The notes beneath the pieces were generated by a model. The model was not told the DNA's origin, made no database searches, and saw nothing but the letters and a program-made list of their open reading frames with translations. DNA of 64,000 nucleotides, taken from JAQBQB01 sp963757185. Lineage in GTDB: Bacteria > Gemmatimonadota > Gemmatimonadetes > Gemmatimonadales > Gemmatimonadaceae. The position numbers and the translations under genes are program-made. Numbering within the stretch: the stretch's first letter is position 1; the number at the start of each line of letters is the position of its first letter. Where the stretch lies: NCBI GenBank assembly GCA_963757185.1, contig CAVWQI010000010.1:124001-188000 (forward strand). The letters are read 5' to 3'. Below, one piece after another: positions 8,345 through 17,829 of this stretch.

Positions 8345-9511
8345 GTGAATCGCTCTTCGAGCAACACTCCAGGGTTCCTTCTTCTCGAAGACGGAACCCT
8401 TTTTTCTGGCGAGCTGGCCGCGCCGGGAGGCGAAGCACCGACGGTCGCCGAAGTCGTGTTCACCACGAACATGAGCGGCTACCAAGAGGTGTTCACCGAT
8501 CCGTCCTACCGCGGACAGATCGTGGTCATGACGGCGCCCATGATCGGCAACTACGGCGTCAACTCCGACGATCCCGAGTCCGCGCAGCCGCAAATCGCCG
8601 GGGTGATCGTGCGCGAGCTGTCGCGCAATTACTCCAACTGGCGCGCGGACGGCGATCTTCTCTCGTGGCTCGAGCGCGCGGGCGTGCCCGCCCTCGAGGG
8701 CGTCGATACACGCCGACTCACGCGACACCTGCGAAGCGCTGGAGTGATGCGCGGCGTCGTGGCGCGCGGAACGCAGCCGACACGCGAGGCGCTGCTCGCA
8801 CTCGACGCCTGCCCGCCGATGGAAGGTCTCGACCTCGCATCGGTTGTCTCGACGCCCGATCGATACGACTGGGGCCCCGCCGATGCGCCGTACCACATCG
8901 TCGCGTACGACTTCGGCATCAAGCGCAACATTCTACGCCTCTTCGCCGAACACGGGTGCCGAGTGACTGTCGTGCCGGCGAAGACCTCCGCCGAAGAAGC
9001 GCTGCAACTCGTACCCAATGGAGTCTTCCTCTCGAACGGGCCCGGCGACCCGGCGGCGGTGGACTACGCCCCCGAAACGGTGCGGAAGATCGCCGACTCG
9101 GGAGTGCCGATTTTTGGGATTTGCCTCGGGCACCAGATCCTCGGGCTGACCTTTGGCGCCCACACGGTGAAGATGCCCTACGGCCACCGCGGCGGAAATC
9201 ACCCTGTGAAGGAGCTCGCGACGGGGCGCGTCCTGATCACTTCCCAAAACCACGGGTTCGCCGTGGAAGGGGCGGGCGGAGGGTCGGAAGCCGGGATTGC
9301 GGGTGCCCCGGAGCTCGAATTGACCCATGTGAACCTGAACGACGGAACCGTCGAGGGTCTTCGGCACCGAAACAGGCCCATCTTTGCCGTCCAGTACCAT
9401 CCGGAGGCGGCTCCCGGCCCCCACGACGCGAGGCCGCTCTTCGACGAGTTCCTTGAAACGGTCCGTTCCCACGCGGAGCCGGCTGCGGGCTCAGGTGGTC
9501 CAAACTCTTGA
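8345..9511 (+). CDS. carA: Carbamoyl-phosphate synthase small (glutaminase) subunit
   Basis: CarA hydrolyses glutamine to supply ammonia to CarB for carbamoyl phosphate (arginine and pyrimidine synthesis). Starting at GTG 8345 the product has 388 residues. It opens with LLLEDGT and NMSGYQEVFTDPSYRGQIV, as in other CarA proteins, and has a class I amidotransferase domain with C260 (FGICLGHQ), H352 and E354 (QYHPEA). GTG 8345 was chosen because homology starts at about residue 10. Upstream in-frame sequence overlaps secG. carB is not in the window. A terminator-like hairpin with a T tract lies inside codons 9-20 (see separate entry). The stop codon overlaps the -35 box of the next gene. Confidence 0.95.
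   Translation: MNRSSSNTPGFLLLEDGTLFSGELAAPGGEAPTVAEVVFTTNMSGYQEVFTDPSYRGQIVVMTAPMIGNYGVNSDDPESAQPQIAGVIVRELSRNYSNWRADGDLLSWLERAGVPALEGVDTRRLTRHLRSAGVMRGVVARGTQPTREALLALDACPPMEGLDLASVVSTPDRYDWGPADAPYHIVAYDFGIKRNILRLFAEHGCRVTVVPAKTSAEEALQLVPNGVFLSNGPGDPAAVDYAPETVRKIADSGVPIFGICLGHQILGLTFGAHTVKMPYGHRGGNHPVKELATGRVLITSQNHGFAVEGAGGGSEAGIAGAPELELTHVNLNDGTVEGLRHRNRPIFAVQYHPEAAPGPHDARPLFDEFLETVRSHAEPAAGSGGPNS
8371..8405 (+). terminator. Intrinsic-terminator-like hairpin inside the 5' end of carA
   Basis: AGGGTTCC (8371-8378) and GGAACCCT (8393-8400) form a perfect 8-bp stem. TCTT/AAGA inside the loop (8380-8383 and 8388-8391) can extend it, and a run of six T (8400-8405) follows at once. It starts 34 bases after the secG stop but 26 bases into carA. 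It may end secG transcription, attenuate carA, or both. Confidence 0.6.
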
Positions 9512-9535
9512 CACACAACAGTTAACGGCGATAAG
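9508..9535 (+). promoter_or_regulatory. Promoter for the HU/IHF-family gene
   Basis: A perfect -35 box TTGACA (9508-9513) is followed after 16 bases by GATAAG (9530-9535). The -35 overlaps the carA stop codon. The gene starts at 9585, leaving a leader of about 45 bases. This is the best promoter match seen in the window. Confidence 0.55.
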
Positions 9536-9584
9536 TTCGGTTTGTCTCCGCCACCCACGGGCGTCAGCAAACCGAGGCTTTTCA

Positions 9585-9926
9585 ATGACCAAAGCCGACC
9601 TGGTCGAACGAGTCACCGCCCAGATCTCGCGCACCGCTGGGCCGATGATCTCTAAGAAAGATTGCGCTCGAGTCGTCGACGCTTTTCTCGACTCGATCAA
9701 AGAAGCGTTGCAAGCGCAGAAGAACATTGAAGTTCGCGGCTTCGGCACGTTCAAGATTCGCCACCGCAAAACGCGAATGGCGCGGAATCCGCGGACGGGC
9801 TCGCCTGTCGAGGTGTCTGCCCGGCCGGTTCCCGTGTTCAAGCCGTCGAAGGAATTGCGTGCGATGGTCGCCGGTCTTTCGATCGACGACATGGAAGCTG
9901 ACGAAGAGGAAATGACGGAGGCGTAA
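9585..9926 (+). CDS. HU/IHF-family DNA-binding protein
   Basis: A nucleoid-associated protein that bends or compacts DNA. The 113-residue product begins MTKADLVERV and has the beta-arm signature GFGTFKIRHRKTRMARNP followed by RTGSPVEV. An acidic extension of about 20 residues (residues 94-113, ending DEEEMTEA) follows the usual HU end. Several IHF-type proteins in this phylum carry such tails, but HU versus IHF cannot be settled from one sequence. The ATG at 9585 matches the family N-terminus. It has its own promoter and a downstream hairpin, so it is probably monocistronic. Confidence 0.93.
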   Translation: MTKADLVERVTAQISRTAGPMISKKDCARVVDAFLDSIKEALQAQKNIEVRGFGTFKIRHRKTRMARNPRTGSPVEVSARPVPVFKPSKELRAMVAGLSIDDMEADEEEMTEA

Positions 9927-9947
9927 GCACTTCGCCGCAGGGACTTC

Positions 9948-9978
9948 ACGGCTCGACGCAACGCGTGCGTCGAGCCGT
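9948..9978 (+). terminator. Perfect 13-bp hairpin after the HU/IHF gene
   Basis: ACGGCTCGACGCA (9948-9960) and TGCGTCGAGCCGT (9966-9978) pair perfectly around a 5-base loop, 21 bases after the stop codon. The following bases are only weakly T-rich, so termination may be bidirectional or partly factor-dependent. Confidence 0.6.
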
Positions 9979-10048
9979 TGTCGTCTCGAGTCGTCAAGGT
10001 CGCTAAGCTACGATACTGGGCTCTCGCCTCGGAGATGACTGCTCCCCT

Positions 10049-10309
10049 ATGACCGTGACTGTGTTGCTCTTCGCGTCGTACGCCGACGCGCTCGGCGAGC
10101 GGACGATTCCGCTCGAGCTCCCGGACGGCTCGACCGTCGCGGAGGCACTGCGCCGCGTCCGCGCGATGGCCGGGGCAGGGACGGGAGCGGGTTCCGCTCG
10201 ATTGCCGGCGGAGCCAATGGTGGCCGTGAACGAGGAGTACGCTCGATCGGACCGAGCGCTGGTCGCGGGCGACGAGGTCGCGATCATTCCGCCGGTGGCC
10301 GGGGGCTGA
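10049..10309 (+). CDS. moaD: Molybdopterin synthase small subunit (sulfur carrier)
   Basis: MoaD is a ubiquitin-like sulfur carrier: its C-terminal Gly-Gly is thiocarboxylated and donates sulfur to precursor Z. The 86-residue product has a ubiquitin fold pattern, with an acidic-hydrophobic strand LLFASYADALGE and AVNEEY, and ends IPPVAGG, the required double glycine. The stop overlaps the moaE ATG by one base. It heads a moaD-moaE-moaA set. moaC, moeA and mog are not in the window. Confidence 0.92.
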   Translation: MTVTVLLFASYADALGERTIPLELPDGSTVAEALRRVRAMAGAGTGAGSARLPAEPMVAVNEEYARSDRALVAGDEVAIIPPVAGG

Positions 10310-10752
10310 TGCGCAGCTCGATCGTCGACCGCGTCATCGACCCGGCGGCCCTCACCGCCGAGGTCGCACGCGACGGCAACGGCGCTGCCGTGCTGTTTCT
10401 CGGAACCGTTCGCGAAACGAACGACGGACGCTTAGTCACGGGGATCGAATACTCGGCTTATCGCTCGATGGCCGAGCGCGAGCTCGCGGCGATCGTCGCT
10501 GAAGCGAGTACCGAGTTCGGCACGTCGGACGTCGTGGTCGAGCACAGAGTGGGGACGCTCGAAGTCGGCGAGGTGAGCGTCGCGATCGCCGTCGCGCATC
10601 CACACCGGGGCGCCGCGTACGACGCCAGCCGCTACGTGATCGAGCAGATCAAGCGCCGCGTGCCGATCTGGAAGCGCGAGCACTACGCCGACGGCACCCG
10701 TGAATGGGTCGATCCCACCATAGGGCGCGCGACGGCCGAGGCGGCGCGCTGA
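10309..10752 (+). CDS. moaE: Molybdopterin synthase catalytic subunit
   Basis: MoaE takes sulfur from MoaD thiocarboxylate to build the dithiolene of molybdopterin. The 147-residue protein has the family features GAAVLFLGTVRETNDG near residue 24, EYSAYRSMAERELAAI, VEHRVGTLEVGEVSVAIAV and the active-site segment VPIWKREHYADG near 120. One-base overlaps on both sides show tight coupling to moaD and moaA. Confidence 0.95.
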   Translation: MRSSIVDRVIDPAALTAEVARDGNGAAVLFLGTVRETNDGRLVTGIEYSAYRSMAERELAAIVAEASTEFGTSDVVVEHRVGTLEVGEVSVAIAVAHPHRGAAYDASRYVIEQIKRRVPIWKREHYADGTREWVDPTIGRATAEAAR

Positions 10753-11738
10753 TGCAGACGCAACGATCGCTCGACCAGTTCGGACGGAGCATCGAGTATC
10801 TGCGAATCTCCGTCACGGACCGGTGCAACTTCCGCTGCCTGTATTGCATGCCGGAAGCGGGGCTCGCCTGGCTTCCGAAATCCGACATCCTCTCCTACGA
10901 GGAGATCACCGACGTCGTCCGCCAGCTCGCGCCGCTCGGCCTTCGCCGGCTTCGCATCACCGGCGGCGAGCCGACGATCCGTCCGCAGATCCACGAGCTG
11001 ATTCGGATGCTGCGCGCCATTCCGGAGATCGAGGACATCGCGCTCTCTACGAACGGCGCGCGGCTCCCGGAAATCGGGAGGACGCTTCGCGAGTGCGGGC
11101 TCGACCGAGTAAACATGAGCGTCGACAGCCTGCGCCCGGACAGAATCGCGAAGATCGCGCGGCGCAACCTCGGATTCGATCCGATTCGCGCGGCGCTCGC
11201 CGCGCAGGCGGCCGGCCTCGATCCGATCAAACTGAACGTGGTCGTGATGCGCGGGATCAACGACGACGAGATCATAGACCTCGCTCGTCTGACTCGCGAG
11301 TATCCCTGGCACGTGCGGTTCATCGAGCTGATGCCGGTCGGGGACATGCGCGAGCTGACGTGGGAGCACATCGTGCCGAGCGACGAGATCCTGTCGCGGC
11401 TGAGCGCGGTCGCGCCGCTGACGCCCGCGTCGGGACCTGCACGCGGCAATGGACCGGCGGCCTATTACACGTGGCCCGGCGCGGCCGGGACCATCGGCGT
11501 CATCACGCCGATGACGCACACATACTGCGCGTCGTGCAACAAGGTTCGCCTCACGGCCGACGGCCGTCTTCGCACCTGTCTGTTCGGCGATCACGAAGTC
11601 GACCTTCGCGCGCCTCTGCGCGCCGGACTCCCGCTCGAGCCGTTCTTCCGCGACGCGCTCGCCAACAAGCCGAAGGAGCACGAGCTGCTCCAGATGCGCG
11701 TCGGCGGCTTGCGCGCTCTCTCACAAGTCGGCGGCTGA
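10752..11738 (+). CDS. moaA: GTP 3',8-cyclase (radical SAM)
   Basis: MoaA cyclises GTP in the first step of molybdenum cofactor synthesis. The 328-residue protein has the radical SAM cluster CNFRCLYC (C25, C29, C32), the SAM-binding ITGGEPTIR, and the second 4Fe-4S site for GTP (C259, C262, C276 in the spacing CX2CX13C). It ends in Gly-Gly (SQVGG), a tail known to be needed for activity in MoaA. The ATG at 10752 overlaps the moaE stop by one base. An upstream extension in the same frame reads into moaE and lacks homology. Confidence 0.96.
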   Translation: MQTQRSLDQFGRSIEYLRISVTDRCNFRCLYCMPEAGLAWLPKSDILSYEEITDVVRQLAPLGLRRLRITGGEPTIRPQIHELIRMLRAIPEIEDIALSTNGARLPEIGRTLRECGLDRVNMSVDSLRPDRIAKIARRNLGFDPIRAALAAQAAGLDPIKLNVVVMRGINDDEIIDLARLTREYPWHVRFIELMPVGDMRELTWEHIVPSDEILSRLSAVAPLTPASGPARGNGPAAYYTWPGAAGTIGVITPMTHTYCASCNKVRLTADGRLRTCLFGDHEVDLRAPLRAGLPLEPFFRDALANKPKEHELLQMRVGGLRALSQVGG

Positions 11739-11746
11739 TCGTTCGG

Positions 11747-11786
11747 AGACGCCGGCGGTACAACCGCCGAGCCGGGCGTCTTAACT
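11747..11786 (+). terminator. Nested hairpin after moaA, probable terminator
   Basis: An outer stem AGACGCC (11747-11753) with GGCGTCT (11775-11781) encloses an inner hairpin GGCGGT/ACCGCC (11754-11759, 11763-11768). The sequence TTAACTTT follows. It lies 9 bases after the moaA stop and before mdh. The T tract is weak. Confidence 0.4.
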
Positions 11787-11826
11787 TTCGCGTGGGTACT
11801 CAACTCACAGCGAAACACTCACGGAC

Positions 11827-12756
11827 ATGGTCAACAAGATTACGGTCGTCGGCGCCGGGAACGTGGGCGCGACGACCGCGCAGCGTGTGGCGGAAAAGGA
11901 GCTGGCGCGCACGGTCGTGATGGTCGACGTCGTCGAGGGAATTCCACAGGGAAAAGGGCTGGACCAGTGGCAGTCGGCGCCGATCGAGGGCTTCGATTCG
12001 CGGATCATCGGCACGAACGGCTACGAGGAGACGGCCAATTCCGACCTCGTGATCATCACGGCGGGCATCGCGCGCAAGCCCGGCATGTCGCGCGACGATC
12101 TGCTCAACACGAACGCCGGCATCGTCAAGCAGGTCGCCGAGCAGATCAAGGCGACGTCGCCGAACGCGATCGTCATCGTCGTGTCGAATCCGCTCGACGT
12201 GATGTGCTACGTCGCGAAAGAAGTCACCGGTTTCCCGCGCGAGCGGGTCATCGGCATGGCGGGCGTGCTCGACACCGCGCGCTACCGCGGCTTCCTCGCC
12301 GAAGCGCTCGACGTCTCCGTGCGCGACATCCAGGCGATGGTGCTCGGCGGCCACGGCGACACGATGGTTCCGCTGATCTCGTATACGTCCGTGAGCGGCA
12401 TCCCGATCACTCAGCTCATCGACAAGGCGAAGCTCGACGCGATCGTCGATCGCACGCGCAACGGCGGCGCCGAGATCGTCAAGCACCTCAAGACCGGCTC
12501 GGCGTACTACGCGCCCTCCGCCGGCGCGGTGCAGATGGCCGAGGCCATCGTCAACGACCAGCGGCGCATTCTCCCCTGCGCGGCGTGGCTCGAAGGCGAG
12601 TACGGCATGAAGGGACTTTTCCTTGGCGTGCCGTGCAAGCTCGGACGGGGAGGTCTGCAGAAGGTGATCGAAGTCGAGCTCACCGCCGACGAGCGCGCCG
12701 CGTTGGCCAAGAGCGCTGAAGCGGTCCGCGAGCCGATGGGCGCCGTGAAGTTGTAG
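11827..12756 (+). CDS. mdh: Malate dehydrogenase (LDH-like, NAD+)
   Basis: Oxidises malate to oxaloacetate in the TCA cycle. The 309-residue protein is of the LDH-like MDH class: NAD loop GAGNVG (9-14) with acidic D34 and the catalytic motif GGHGDTMVP (H176). The mobile loop IARKPGMSRDD carries Arg at position 83, where lactate dehydrogenases have Gln, which specifies malate. The start ATG at 11827 lies 88 bases after moaA, behind a hairpin. sdhC starts 21 bases after its stop, so mdh-sdhCAB is likely one TCA operon. Confidence 0.95.
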   Translation: MVNKITVVGAGNVGATTAQRVAEKELARTVVMVDVVEGIPQGKGLDQWQSAPIEGFDSRIIGTNGYEETANSDLVIITAGIARKPGMSRDDLLNTNAGIVKQVAEQIKATSPNAIVIVVSNPLDVMCYVAKEVTGFPRERVIGMAGVLDTARYRGFLAEALDVSVRDIQAMVLGGHGDTMVPLISYTSVSGIPITQLIDKAKLDAIVDRTRNGGAEIVKHLKTGSAYYAPSAGAVQMAEAIVNDQRRILPCAAWLEGEYGMKGLFLGVPCKLGRGGLQKVIEVELTADERAALAKSAEAVREPMGAVKL

Positions 12757-12777
12757 TGTGTCGCTAGCCGGAAAGAG

Positions 12778-13458
12778 ATGTCCGTCAGCGCGTTCTATCG
12801 GTCGACGATCGGAAAGAAGATCATCATGGGGGTCACGGGGCTGATCGGCATCGGCTTCGTGATTCTCCATGTCGCCGGGAATCTCCAGGCGTTCGAGGGA
12901 CAATCGAAGCTGAACGGCTACAGCGCCATGCTGCACGGGCCGCTCAACGAGTTGTTGTGGGTGTTGCGCGTCGTCCTGGTGGTCGCCGTCGTGTTGCACG
13001 TGACGATGGCCTATCAGCTGACCCGACGATCGGCTGGAGCGCGGCCGATCGGCTACAAGCGCCGCGAGCCGCAGGTCTCGACGCTCGCCGCGCGCACGAT
13101 GAAATGGGGCGGCGTGCTGCTGCTCGTCTTCATCGTCTTTCACATTCTGCATTTCACGACCGGGACGTTCGACCCCGGGCGCGCGGCGGGGATGGTCGAC
13201 CCGCACGGCGACCACGATGTCTACGGCAACATCGTCGCGAGCTTCCATGTATGGTGGGTCGCGGCGTTCTACCTCGTGGCGATGATGGCGCTCGGACTGC
13301 ACCTCTATCACGGTGCCTGGAGCTCGCTTCGCACGCTCGGCTACGCCAAGCCGTCGCAGCATCCGCTGCAGCACCGACTCGCGCTCGTCGTCGCCGTGGC
13401 CATATGGCTCGGGTTCAGCCTTCTCCCCGTCGGCGTCATCGCCGGCGTGATCCGATGA
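12778..13458 (+). CDS. sdhC: Succinate dehydrogenase cytochrome b subunit, B-type
   Basis: The membrane anchor and haem subunit of complex II. The 226-residue protein has five predicted membrane helices and the histidines expected for two b haems: HVAGNLQ in helix 1, LHVTMAY in helix 2, FHILHFT in helix 3 and HLYHGAW in helix 4. This is the single-polypeptide b558 form of Bacillus, Bacteroidetes and Epsilonproteobacteria, so no sdhD is expected and none is present. Di-haem SdhC fits electron transfer to low-potential menaquinone, matching the mqn genes in this window. A tandem 8-bp repeat starts at its stop codon. Confidence 0.93.
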   Translation: MSVSAFYRSTIGKKIIMGVTGLIGIGFVILHVAGNLQAFEGQSKLNGYSAMLHGPLNELLWVLRVVLVVAVVLHVTMAYQLTRRSAGARPIGYKRREPQVSTLAARTMKWGGVLLLVFIVFHILHFTTGTFDPGRAAGMVDPHGDHDVYGNIVASFHVWWVAAFYLVAMMALGLHLYHGAWSSLRTLGYAKPSQHPLQHRLALVVAVAIWLGFSLLPVGVIAGVIR

Positions 13459-13497
13459 CCGGTGGACCGGTGGACCGGTGGACGGGTGGACCGGTAC
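13458..13497. repeat. Five tandem copies of an 8-bp unit between sdhC and sdhA
   Basis: The unit ACCGGTGG occurs perfectly three times (13458-13481), then once as ACGGGTGG and once as ACCGGTAC. It begins at the last base of the sdhC stop codon and ends 29 bases before the sdhA ATG. Each perfect unit contains the palindrome ACCGGT. A related 8-bp periodic array lies beside dcd (20925-20956). Confidence 0.9.
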
Positions 13498-13526
13498 AGA
13501 GACGAGCGAGGTTTGAATAGCCGACT

Positions 13527-15446
<1,920 letters not shown>

Positions 15447-15464
15447 GAGGCGCGCGTCATCGCC

Positions 15465-16245
15465 ATGCACCTGACTCTTTTCGTTTGGCGGCAGGCCGGA
15501 CCCGATGCGCCGGGCGCGATGCGGCGCTACGACACGGACGACGTGAGCCCGGACATGTCGTTCCTCGAGATGCTCGACGTCGTCAACGAATCGTTGGTCG
15601 GCAAGGGCGAACAGCCGATCGCCTTCGACCACGACTGCCGCGAGGGGATCTGCGGCTCGTGCGGCATGATGATCAACGGCGTGGCGCACGGGCCGATGAA
15701 GGGCACGGCGACTTGTCAGCTCCACATGCGCAGCTTCGCCGACGGCGCGACGATCTACGTCGAGCCGTGGCGCTCGCGCGCGTTTCCGGTCATCAAGGAC
15801 CTGGTCGTGAACCGCGGCGCGTTCGACCGAATCATCGCCGCCGGCGGCTTCGTCACCGCGGCGACCGGAGGCGCGCAGGACGCGAACGACATCTCTCGTC
15901 CCGAAGCACGACGCCGACGCGGCGATGGACGCCGCGGCGTGCATCGGATGCGGAGCCTGCGTCGCGGCGTGCCCAAACGGGTCGGCCTCCCTGTTCACGG
16001 CGGCGAAAATATCGCATCTTGGCCTTCTCCCGCAGGGCCAACCGGAGCGACAGCGGCGCGCGCTCCGCATGGTGGCGCAGATGGACGCCGAAGGCTTCGG
16101 GCATTGCACGCTCTATGGCGAATGTCAGGAAGCGTGCCCGAAGGAGATCAGCATCGACACGATCGCGCGGATGAACCGCGATTACATGACCGCCACGATT
16201 TCGCACCGCCCCCCAGAAGAGCGCGTGCAGGCAGGCACAGGATGA
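15465..16245 (+). CDS. sdhB: Succinate dehydrogenase iron-sulfur subunit, one apparent frameshift
   Basis: The three-cluster electron-transfer subunit of complex II. The N-terminal half (15465 to about 15890) has the 2Fe-2S ligands C58, C63, C66 and C84 (CREGICGSC, TATCQLH). The C-terminal half is in the next frame: from about 15895 it reads VPKHDADAAMDAAACIGCG and continues with the other cluster ligands (ACVAACPN, HCTLYGECQEACPKEIS), ending at 16245. One extra base in TCTCTCG (about 15888-15895) explains the change. The rest looks under normal constraint, so an assembly error is likely. An AGGAGG lies at 15445-15450, 14 bases before the ATG, an unusually long spacing. Confidence 0.88.
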
Positions 16246-16279
16246 CCGTGACGACGTCGCCGATCCCGTCGGTGCGAGA

Positions 16280-17829
16280 GTGGCCCCAGAGCGCCCGCGA
16301 AGAACGACGCTCGTAATCGGCGCCGGACCCGCCGGTCTCACGACGGCATATCTGCTCGGCAAGGCCGGGCACGACGTGGTCGTACTGGAGGCCGATCCCG
16401 ACTACGTCGGCGGACTCTCACGCACCGTCGAGTACAAGGGCTTTCGCTTCGACATCGGCGGGCACCGCTTCTTCTCCAAGTCGGCGGAGGTCGAGGCGCT
16501 GTGGACCGAGCTCCTCGGCGACGAGCTGCTCGAGCGCCCGCGGCTGTCGCGCATCTACTACAACGGAAAGTTCTTCGACTATCCCGTGCGCGCCGGAAAC
16601 GCGCTTCGCAACCTCGGGCCCGTCGAAGCGGCGCTCTGCGCGTTGTCGTACCTCAAGGCGCGCCTCTTTCCCGTCAAGGAGCCGCGCTCCTTCGAGGACT
16701 GGGTCTCGAATCAATTCGGATGGCGCCTCTATCGCACTTTCTTCAAGACCTACACGGAAAAGGTGTGGGGGATGAAGTGCAGCGAGATTTCGGCCGACTG
16801 GGCCGCGCAGCGCATCAAAGGCCTTTCGCTCGCGACGACGATTCGCCACGCGATCTTTCCGCGCAGCGGCGCGTGACAGCGTCTGTTCGCACGCTGATCG
16901 AATCGTTTCGCTATCCGCGGCTCGGACCGGGGATGATGTGGGAGGCCTGCCGGGATGCCATCGTCGCGCAGGGGAACACAGTGCTCATGGGGCGCCGCGT
17001 CGTGCGATGCCGCTTCGACGCCGATGAATTGGGAGGACGGGGCGCGTGGGAGGTGACCGCGCGGATGAGCGACGGGAGTGAAGAGGTATATCGCGCCGGC
17101 GACGTCGTCTCTTCGGCGCCGATGCGCGAGATCATCGCGTCGATCGAGCCCGCGGTGCCGCCCGCCACGCAGGACGCCGCGGGCGGATTGCGCTACCGCG
17201 ACTTCATGGCCGTCGCCCTGATCATGAAGGAGCGGGCCAATCTGCCCGACAACTGGATCTACGTCCACGATCCGTCGGTCCGCGTCGGGCGCATTCAAAT
17301 CTTCAAATCGTGGTCTCCTGATCTCGTTCCCGATCCGGCGCTCTGCTGCTACGGCATGGAGTACTTCTGCTTCGAGGGCGATGACCTCTGGTCGAAATCG
17401 GACGCCGAGGTCATCGCCGCCGCCGCCGGCGAATTGGCGCACATCGGCCTCGGGCGGCGTGAGGACGTGGTGGACGGTTGCGTCGTGCGGGAGCGCAAAG
17501 CGTATCCAGTATACGACGCCGGCTACGCCGCCCGCGTGGCCCGGATTCGCCGCGAGATTGCTCATTCGTATCCCGGGATGCACTTTGTCGGAAGGAACGG
17601 GATGCACAAGTACAACAATCAGGATCACGCGATGATGACCGGGATGTTGACGGCGCGGAACATCATCGCGGGCACGACGCTGTACGACGTGTGGGCGGTG
17701 AACGAGGAAGCCGAGTACCTGGAAGGAGCGACTCTCGGAGGCGCGACAGGTGAGAGACTCGTCCCGCAAGAGATCCGCGCAGGGCCGCTCGGAAGAGAGA
17801 GCGGCGCCGGGAAGGAAAGCCGCACGTAA
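16280..17829 (+). CDS. NAD(P)/FAD-dependent oxidoreductase (amine oxidase/UDP-galactopyranose mutase-like), frameshifted
   Basis: A flavoprotein with the dinucleotide loop IGAGPAGLTTAYLLGKAG at the N-terminus and GGLSRTVEYKGFRFDIGGHR, the pattern of COG1232 proteins found in polysaccharide loci. The first frame stops at 16874-16876. A second frame resumes at about 16869 with TLIESFRYPRLGPGMMWEA and continues to a C-terminal FAD-binding segment HFVGRNGMHKYNNQDHAMM. One missing base (or two extra) near 16855-16880 would join them into about 515 residues. The start is GTG 16280; no ATG exists in that frame downstream of sdhB. The true substrate is unknown. Its end overlaps the next gene by 80 bases. 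Confidence 0.75.

Noticed and set aside
9979..10048. A molybdenum-cofactor riboswitch before moaD
   Set aside because: Only 70 bases separate the HU/IHF hairpin from moaD, too short for the known Moco motif, and I see no matching helices.
13458..13497. Tandem octamers as a possible CRISPR or phage attachment site
   Set aside because: Units are 8 bp without spacers, no cas or integrase genes are near, and XerD is a housekeeping type in a metabolic operon.
15885..15930. Programmed ribosomal frameshifting in sdhB and the other shifted genes
   Set aside because: No shared slippery sequence or downstream structure is visible, the shifts are in different directions, and none of these families is known to use recoding.
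16242..16316. Short frame starting ATGACCGTG directly at the sdhB stop
   Set aside because: It ends after 24 codons and is out of frame with the FAD domain. The GTG at 16280 leads into the recognised flavoprotein.
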